DNA of 8,012 nucleotides from JACVRW01 sp035705985 (lineage in GTDB: Bacteria; Actinomycetota; Thermoleophilia; Solirubrobacterales; Thermoleophilaceae), in assembly GCA_035705985.1 (NCBI GenBank), contig DASSVP010000148.1, positions 1-8,012 of the forward strand. The letters run 5' to 3'. Both the position numbers and the translations under genes were made by a program. Below the pieces are notes generated by a model. That model saw nothing but the letters and a program-made list of their open reading frames with translations. It ran no database searches and had not been told where the DNA came from. This document shows, in pieces, positions 5,174 to 8,012 of this stretch (position 1 is the first letter of the stretch; the number at the start of each line of letters is the position of its first letter).

Positions 5174-6262
5174 TCAGCCGGTGGCGAGACCGGAGTCGCT
5201 CGGCGGCAGGCCTGGGACCTTGCCGGCGGGAGCGAGCGTCCCGTCGGAGCCGAGCCTGAAGGCGGCCAGCTCGTGGCTGACGGAGGCGAGGTTGTAGAGG
5301 AAATGTCCGTCCCTGCTGACCGCGAGGTCGAACGGGCTCGAGCCGCTCGTGGCGCCGACGCCGCTCGGGTCGAGCAGCGCCAGCTGTCCGTTGTGGACGC
5401 CGAAGCCGCTGATCGTGCCGGAGCCGGTGTTGGCGCTGTAGGCGAAGCGGCCGCCGCCGGCGGTGACCAGCCAGCACGGTGCGGCCTGGCCGTTCGTGGA
5501 CACCGGGCCGTCGAGCAGGCTCAGGCTTCCGTTGTCACCCACCGTGTAGGAGGTGACGGCGCCCGTGACCGCGTCGGTGACGAGCAGGTCGCCCTGGTTG
5601 TCGAAGCCGAAGCCGTACGGGCCGGCTCCGGTCGAGGGGTTGCTCCGAGCGGGGCCCGCGACGCCGCCGGGGCCGACCGCGAAGGTGTCGATCGTGTTCG
5701 AGGCCTTCTCCGTGACCACGAGCACCCGGCCGTCGGGGCTGAAGCCGATCTGCTCCGGGCTCGCCGCGCCGCCGCTCAGCGGCCTGGTGGAGCCGACGAG
5801 CGGCGAGAGGCCGCCGTCGCCGGTGCTGAAGCCCGAGATGGTGAGCGAGCCCGCGTCGAGCACGTACAGGAGCCGGCCGTGCGCGGTCAGGCTGATGGGG
5901 TCAGTGCCGCCCGAGGGGACGGGAGCTCCCTCGAGTGTGAGGCTTCCGTCGGAGCCGAGCCTGAACGCCGAGATCGTGTCGTCGCCGGCGTTCACGGCAT
6001 AGAGCTGTGAGCCGCGGACGAGCACCGACCCCTGGGACGCGAGCGCGGCTCCGGTGCCGAGCCCGCCGGTGGGGACGGTTCCCTGCGGGACGAGCGTGCC
6101 GTCGGGCGCCGTGGCGTAGACCGCGATCGCGTTGCCCGCGGCGGAGTTCGTCTCGGTGTAGACGAAGTCGTGCAACGACGTTCCGGCGGCCGCGCTGCGG
6201 CCCGCGACGGCCGCGGCCGCGACCGCGAGCACCGCAAGGAGTACGAGGCGAAGTCTGTTCAC
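5174..6262 (-). CDS. Secreted lactonase-family seven-bladed beta-propeller protein
   Basis: A 362-residue protein with a clear signal peptide (RLR, hydrophobic core about 6-20, likely cleavage after AAA at residue 26). The GTG at 6262 is the start, supported by AAGGGGGA six bases upstream. The rest is built of repeated blades of about 45 residues. Each has a strand such as LYAVNAGDDTISAF, LYVLDAGSLTISGF, LVVTEKASNTIDTF or FAYSANTGSGTISGF, followed by a turn such as GSDGSL, APDGTL or GDNGSL. This is the pattern of the lactonase/YncE-like propeller (6-phosphogluconolactonase superfamily, PF10282). Cytoplasmic members hydrolyse 6-phosphogluconolactone. An exported member cannot act in that pathway directly, so a binding or other hydrolytic role is more likely, and the activity is unknown. 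It is transcribed away from the oxidoreductase gene across a 114-base divergent region. Its first and last blades share an exact 20-base DNA repeat. Confidence 0.85.
   Translation of the reverse strand: MNRLRLVLLAVLAVAAAAVAGRSAAAGTSLHDFVYTETNSAAGNAIAVYATAPDGTLVPQGTVPTGGLGTGAALASQGSVLVRGSQLYAVNAGDDTISAFRLGSDGSLTLEGAPVPSGGTDPISLTAHGRLLYVLDAGSLTISGFSTGDGGLSPLVGSTRPLSGGAASPEQIGFSPDGRVLVVTEKASNTIDTFAVGPGGVAGPARSNPSTGAGPYGFGFDNQGDLLVTDAVTGAVTSYTVGDNGSLSLLDGPVSTNGQAAPCWLVTAGGGRFAYSANTGSGTISGFGVHNGQLALLDPSGVGATSGSSPFDLAVSRDGHFLYNLASVSHELAAFRLGSDGTLAPAGKVPGLPPSDSGLATG
5241..5260 (-). repeat. 20-base direct repeat, copy in the last blade
   Basis: The 20 bases here are identical to those at 5946-5965. 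Both copies encode FRLGSDG in the lactonase-type protein. They mark a duplicated or gene-converted blade turn. Confidence 0.85.
5946..5965 (-). repeat. 20-base direct repeat, copy in an early blade
   Basis: Identical to 5241-5260 and in the same frame. It encodes the turn FRLGSDG ahead of SLTLEG, while the other copy precedes TLAPAG. Confidence 0.85.
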
Positions 6263-6268
6263 GATTGG

Positions 6269-6276
6269 TCCCCCTT
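6269..6276 (-). promoter_or_regulatory. Shine-Dalgarno AAGGGGGA for the lactonase-type gene
   Basis: On the minus strand AAGGGGGA ends six bases before the GTG at 6262 and decides that start over other in-frame codons. Confidence 0.7.
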
Positions 6277-6286
6277 CGTTGACTCG

Positions 6287-6302
6287 GGCGACGCTAGTCG
6301 CC
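6287..6302 (-). promoter_or_regulatory. Inverted repeat with embedded -10-like TAGCGT, possible operator
   Basis: GGCGAC-GCTA-GTCGCC is a perfect six-base inverted repeat with a four-base centre. Read on the minus strand, its middle gives TAGCGT (6296-6291), which fits the actinobacterial -10 pattern TANNNT. It lies about 30 bases before the lactonase GTG, leaving room for the Shine-Dalgarno. The -35 position 17 bases further up (AGAGCC) is poor. A repressor binding this repeat would cover the promoter. The operator role is inference. Confidence 0.4.
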
Positions 6303-6335
6303 GAATCTCACGGGGCTCTTGCGCGTCCCTTACGA

Positions 6336-6349
6336 CCGTGTGAACACGG
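6336..6349. promoter_or_regulatory. Inverted repeat CCGTGT-GA-ACACGG, possible operator
   Basis: A perfect six-base inverted repeat with a two-base centre. It overlaps the likely -35 region of the oxidoreductase promoter in the divergent region. Its size and position suit a dimeric regulator. No family can be named. Confidence 0.45.
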
Positions 6350-6369
6350 CGCTCGAGGGGGCGTATCGT
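6340..6369 (+). promoter_or_regulatory. Probable promoter of the oxidoreductase gene, leaderless start
   Basis: TATCGT (6364-6369) matches the TANNNT -10 pattern and ends seven bases before the GTG at 6377. Transcription would therefore start at or next to the start codon. A partial -35 match (GTGAAC, 6340-6345) sits 18 bases upstream. There is no Shine-Dalgarno, in keeping with a leaderless mRNA, which is common in actinobacteria. Confidence 0.6.
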
Positions 6370-6376
6370 TGGGCCC

Positions 6377-7513
6377 GTGAAGCACGTCGTGATCCTCGGG
6401 GCAGGCTTCGGCGGTCTGGAGCTGGCCAGCCGCCTCTCCGGCTCGCTCACGGACGAGGTTCGCGTGACCCTGATCGACCGGAGCGACGGGTTCACGTTCG
6501 GCTTCTCGAAGCTCGACATCCTCTTCGGCGGCGCCGACCCCGCCGCGGTCCGCATCCCGTACCGCGAGCTCGCGAAGCCGGGAGTCGAGTTCCGCCAGGA
6601 GCACGTCACCGCCATCGATCCCGGCGCGCGACACGTCACGACCGACGGGGGCTCGTACGACGCCGACATCCTCGTCGTCGCGCTCGGCGCCGAGTACGAC
6701 ATAGCGGCGACGCCCGGCTTCGCCGAGGGAGGCCTCGAGTACTACTCGGTGCCGGGGGCCGAGCGGATGCGCGACGCCCTGCCCGCGTTCGGCGGCGGGA
6801 AGATCCTGATCGGCGTCCTCGGCCAGCCGTTCAAGTGCCCACCTGCGCCGTTCGAGGGCGCGTTCCTGCTGCACGACCAGCTCGTCGAGCGCGGCATCCG
6901 GGACGACTGCGAGATCCGGATCGTCGCGCCGATGGGTGCGCCCGTCCCGGTCACCCCCGAGGTGTCGCGGCGCTTTCTCGACGAGCTCGAAGCGCGCGGG
7001 ATCGAGTACACGGGCAAGAACCGCGTGGTCGAGCTCGACCCGGCCGCCAAGGAAGCGACGCTCGAGAGCGGCGAGCGCCTGCCGTACGACCTCTTCGTCG
7101 GAATCCCGATCCATCGGGTGCCGGCGGTGGTCGCTAAGTCCGGACTCGCGCAGAACGGCTGGATCGAGGTCGACCACGGCACCCTCCTGACGCCGTTCGA
7201 GGACGTCTACGCGGTGGGCGACGTCGTCGCCCTGCCGATGGCGAAGGCCGTCGTGTTCGCGGAGAACGCCGCAGGCGTGGTGGCCGACCACATCGCGGCG
7301 CGCCTCCGCGGCGAGACCCTCGAGCGGCGCTACGAGGGCGAGGGCAACTGCTACATCGAGTTCGGCGGCGGGCGCGTCGCGAAGGTGGAGGCGAACTTCC
7401 TCGGCGGCCCCTCGCCCAGGGCGGAGGTCGTCGGCCCTTCGGAGGACTTCGCAGCGGAGAAGAGGACGTTCGCCCCGACCCGGCGCGCGCGCTGGTTCGG
7501 TTCCGTGGGTTAG
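6377..7513 (+). CDS. Sulfide:quinone oxidoreductase-like FAD-dependent oxidoreductase
   Basis: A 378-residue flavoprotein of the disulfide-reductase superfamily. The N-terminal Rossmann motif GAGFGG (residues 8-13) binds FAD, with D34 at the end of strand 2 for the ribose. VVALGAEYD is the second conserved turn, and VYAVGDV with D282 is the C-terminal FAD motif. FKCPPAPFEGAF places C154 where sulfide:quinone reductases carry a redox cysteine. GNCYIEFGGG places C325 near the expected second one; C178 is a third cysteine. NDH-2 enzymes usually lack the KCxPAP motif, which favours the SQR/flavocytochrome-c-sulfide-dehydrogenase group. The expected role is oxidising sulfide or another thiol donor and passing electrons to quinone at the inner membrane face. 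No membrane span is seen, so attachment would be peripheral. The substrate is not proven by sequence. GTG at 6377 is chosen because the Rossmann strand begins right after it. A two-span membrane protein follows 30 bases downstream. Confidence 0.85.
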   Translation: MKHVVILGAGFGGLELASRLSGSLTDEVRVTLIDRSDGFTFGFSKLDILFGGADPAAVRIPYRELAKPGVEFRQEHVTAIDPGARHVTTDGGSYDADILVVALGAEYDIAATPGFAEGGLEYYSVPGAERMRDALPAFGGGKILIGVLGQPFKCPPAPFEGAFLLHDQLVERGIRDDCEIRIVAPMGAPVPVTPEVSRRFLDELEARGIEYTGKNRVVELDPAAKEATLESGERLPYDLFVGIPIHRVPAVVAKSGLAQNGWIEVDHGTLLTPFEDVYAVGDVVALPMAKAVVFAENAAGVVADHIAARLRGETLERRYEGEGNCYIEFGGGRVAKVEANFLGGPSPRAEVVGPSEDFAAEKRTFAPTRRARWFGSVG

Positions 7514-7524
7514 AGGTCTGCACG

Positions 7525-7540
7525 CGCGGGGAACTCCGCG
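7525..7540 (+). other. Small hairpin between the oxidoreductase gene and the small gene
   Basis: CGCGG and CCGCG pair across a GGAACT loop, ending three bases before the small gene's ATG. The GGGGA it contains could be a weak Shine-Dalgarno, in which case pairing might hide it. No T-run, so a terminator is unlikely. Confidence 0.3.
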
Positions 7541-7543
7541 GGC

Positions 7544-7696
7544 ATGTTGTTTGTCCTGCTTTTGCTGGCGGCACTCGTCGTCCTCGGGATCGTCCTGGCG
7601 GTCGTCGTGATCAAGTGGCTGTTCATCCTCGCCGTGGTCGCCGCGCTGATCTGGGTCATCGCCTTCTTCACCCGCGGCATCTCCCGGCGCGCCTAG
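7544..7696 (+). CDS. 50-residue hydrophobic two-span membrane protein
   Basis: A complete short gene, ATG to TAG. The product begins MLFVLLLLAALVVLG and ends in a basic tail (TRGISRRA). Two hydrophobic segments (about residues 2-23 and 25-42) are split by a single lysine at position 24, followed by tryptophan. Almost no polar residue interrupts them, unlike chance translation of GC-rich DNA, which gives Arg/Ala/Pro-rich sequence. It resembles the short 'hydrophobic protein' genes annotated in Streptomyces and relatives, which have two spans joined by a KxLW-type turn. Function is unknown there as well. It starts 30 bases after the oxidoreductase stop and could be its membrane partner, though it may simply be co-transcribed. 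There is a weak GGGGA 11 bases upstream. Confidence 0.72.
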   Translation: MLFVLLLLAALVVLGIVLAVVVIKWLFILAVVAALIWVIAFFTRGISRRA

Positions 7697-7706
7697 TCCT
7701 CGACTG

Positions 7707-7726
7707 ATCCGGCCGCGCCGCCGGGT
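7707..7726 (+). terminator. Possible terminator hairpin after the small membrane protein gene
   Basis: ATCCGGC and GCCGGGT pair (one G-T wobble) around the loop CGCGCC, ten bases past the small gene's stop. No T-run. It separates this unit from the next gene, which seems to have its own start signals. Confidence 0.35.
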
Positions 7727-7754
7727 CACGCAGGCGGTGCAAAGATGGCTGGCG

Positions 7755-8012
7755 ATGCCGGCCGCAAGAAGACGCGACCTCCGCCCGCTGTTCGAGCCGC
7801 GTTCGGTGGCCGTGGTCGGAGCGTCCAGCGACCCGTCGAAGTGGGGGCAGTGGATCGCCCGCGGCGCGCTGCTCGGCGCGCACCGCCGCTCTGTCTTCCT
7901 GGTCAACCGGACGGGCGAGGACGTGCTCGGACAACCGACGTATTGCTCCCTCGAGCAGCTGCCGGAGCCGCCGGAGCTGGTGGTGCTCGCGGTGCCCGCG
8001 AGTGCTTTCGAG
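7755..8012 (+). CDS. NDP-forming acyl-CoA synthetase or related CoA-binding protein, 3' end missing
   Basis: The first 86 residues are visible; the frame is still open at the window end. Residues 12-31 read LFEPRSVAVVGASSDPSKWG, the hallmark start of the CoA-binding Rossmann domain of ADP-forming acetyl-CoA synthetases and related acyl-CoA synthetases. Residue runs SVFLVNRTG and ELVVLAVPASAFE are the next strands of the same fold. Full-length proteins are usually several hundred residues and make ATP (or GTP) from acyl-CoA, or the reverse. Some actinobacterial relatives are fused to a GNAT domain and act as protein acetyltransferases (Pat). The visible part cannot separate these. The ATG at 7755 is chosen as the start closest to the domain. 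An in-frame GTG at 7737 would add six residues (starting VQRWLA). Neither has a good Shine-Dalgarno. An AAAGAT eight bases before the ATG may be a degenerate -10 of a leaderless transcript. Confidence 0.85.
   Translation, partial: MPAARRRDLRPLFEPRSVAVVGASSDPSKWGQWIARGALLGAHRRSVFLVNRTGEDVLGQPTYCSLEQLPEPPELVVLAVPASAFE

Noticed and set aside
4383..5477. Upstream extension of the regulator frame giving a 693-residue protein
   Set aside because: The extension overlaps the sigma factor gene out of frame. The start at 4382 has a strong Shine-Dalgarno and ATGA coupling.
4964..6010. 348-codon open frame on the plus strand over the lactonase-type gene
   Set aside because: Low-complexity Arg/Ala/Glu/Gly sequence antisense to a gene with a signal peptide and propeller repeats.
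6377..7513. Type II NADH dehydrogenase as the name for the flavoprotein
   Set aside because: The KCxPAP cysteine and second late cysteine fit sulfide:quinone reductases better, and no C-terminal membrane helix typical of many NDH-2 proteins was seen. It remains possible.
6308..7906. 532-codon open frame on the minus strand over the oxidoreductase gene
   Set aside because: Asp/Arg/Ala-rich shadow with no motif, antisense to a gene with complete FAD-binding motifs.
1..8012. CRISPR arrays, transposases, tRNA or rRNA genes
   Set aside because: No regularly spaced repeats, transposase motifs, terminal repeats or recognisable tRNA/rRNA sequence were found by eye.

Overview
The window is GC-rich throughout, with long spurious open frames on the opposite strands, frequent GTG starts and no introns. 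It fits a high-GC bacterium. The gene types point to an actinobacterium, possibly class Thermoleophilia: an ECF sigma factor coupled to a LolA-like membrane protein, secreted beta-propeller and TIM-barrel proteins, a small 'hydrophobic protein', and an NDP-forming acyl-CoA synthetase. The phylum is an inference, because no rRNA or other marker is present.

Layout, left to right. (1) Positions 1-2414, plus strand: the 3' part of a divergent FtsH-like AAA+ zinc metalloprotease, overlapped by a gene for a 290-residue single-span membrane protein. The overlap and a strong Shine-Dalgarno make this a translationally coupled pair. (2) 2461-3390, plus strand: a secreted protein in which all eight strands of a TIM barrel can be picked out. 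It converges almost end to end on the next unit. (3) 4927-3396, minus strand: an ECF sigma factor and a membrane-anchored extracytoplasmic protein joined by an ATGA overlap, probably a sigma/regulator cell-envelope sensing pair. (4) 4928-5173: a gene-free stretch. It holds the sigma upstream region, a decayed remnant of a TIGR03118-type protein and a strong 10-bp hairpin. (5) 6262-5174, minus strand: a secreted lactonase-type seven-bladed beta-propeller. (6) 6263-6376: a compact divergent promoter region with two inverted repeats. (7) 6377-7696, plus strand: a sulfide:quinone-reductase-like FAD oxidoreductase followed by a 50-residue two-span membrane protein. (8) 7755-8012, plus strand: the beginning of an NDP-forming acyl-CoA synthetase or related CoA-binding protein, cut by the window end.

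Much of the content concerns the cell envelope: a membrane protease with its partner, a membrane-linked sigma system and two exported enzymes or binding proteins. The genes do not form one pathway. The most unusual item is the FtsH-like protease. It keeps its catalytic motifs but carries two large insertions inside the ATPase core and is coupled to an unrecognised membrane partner. No CRISPR array, insertion sequence, tRNA or rRNA was seen.
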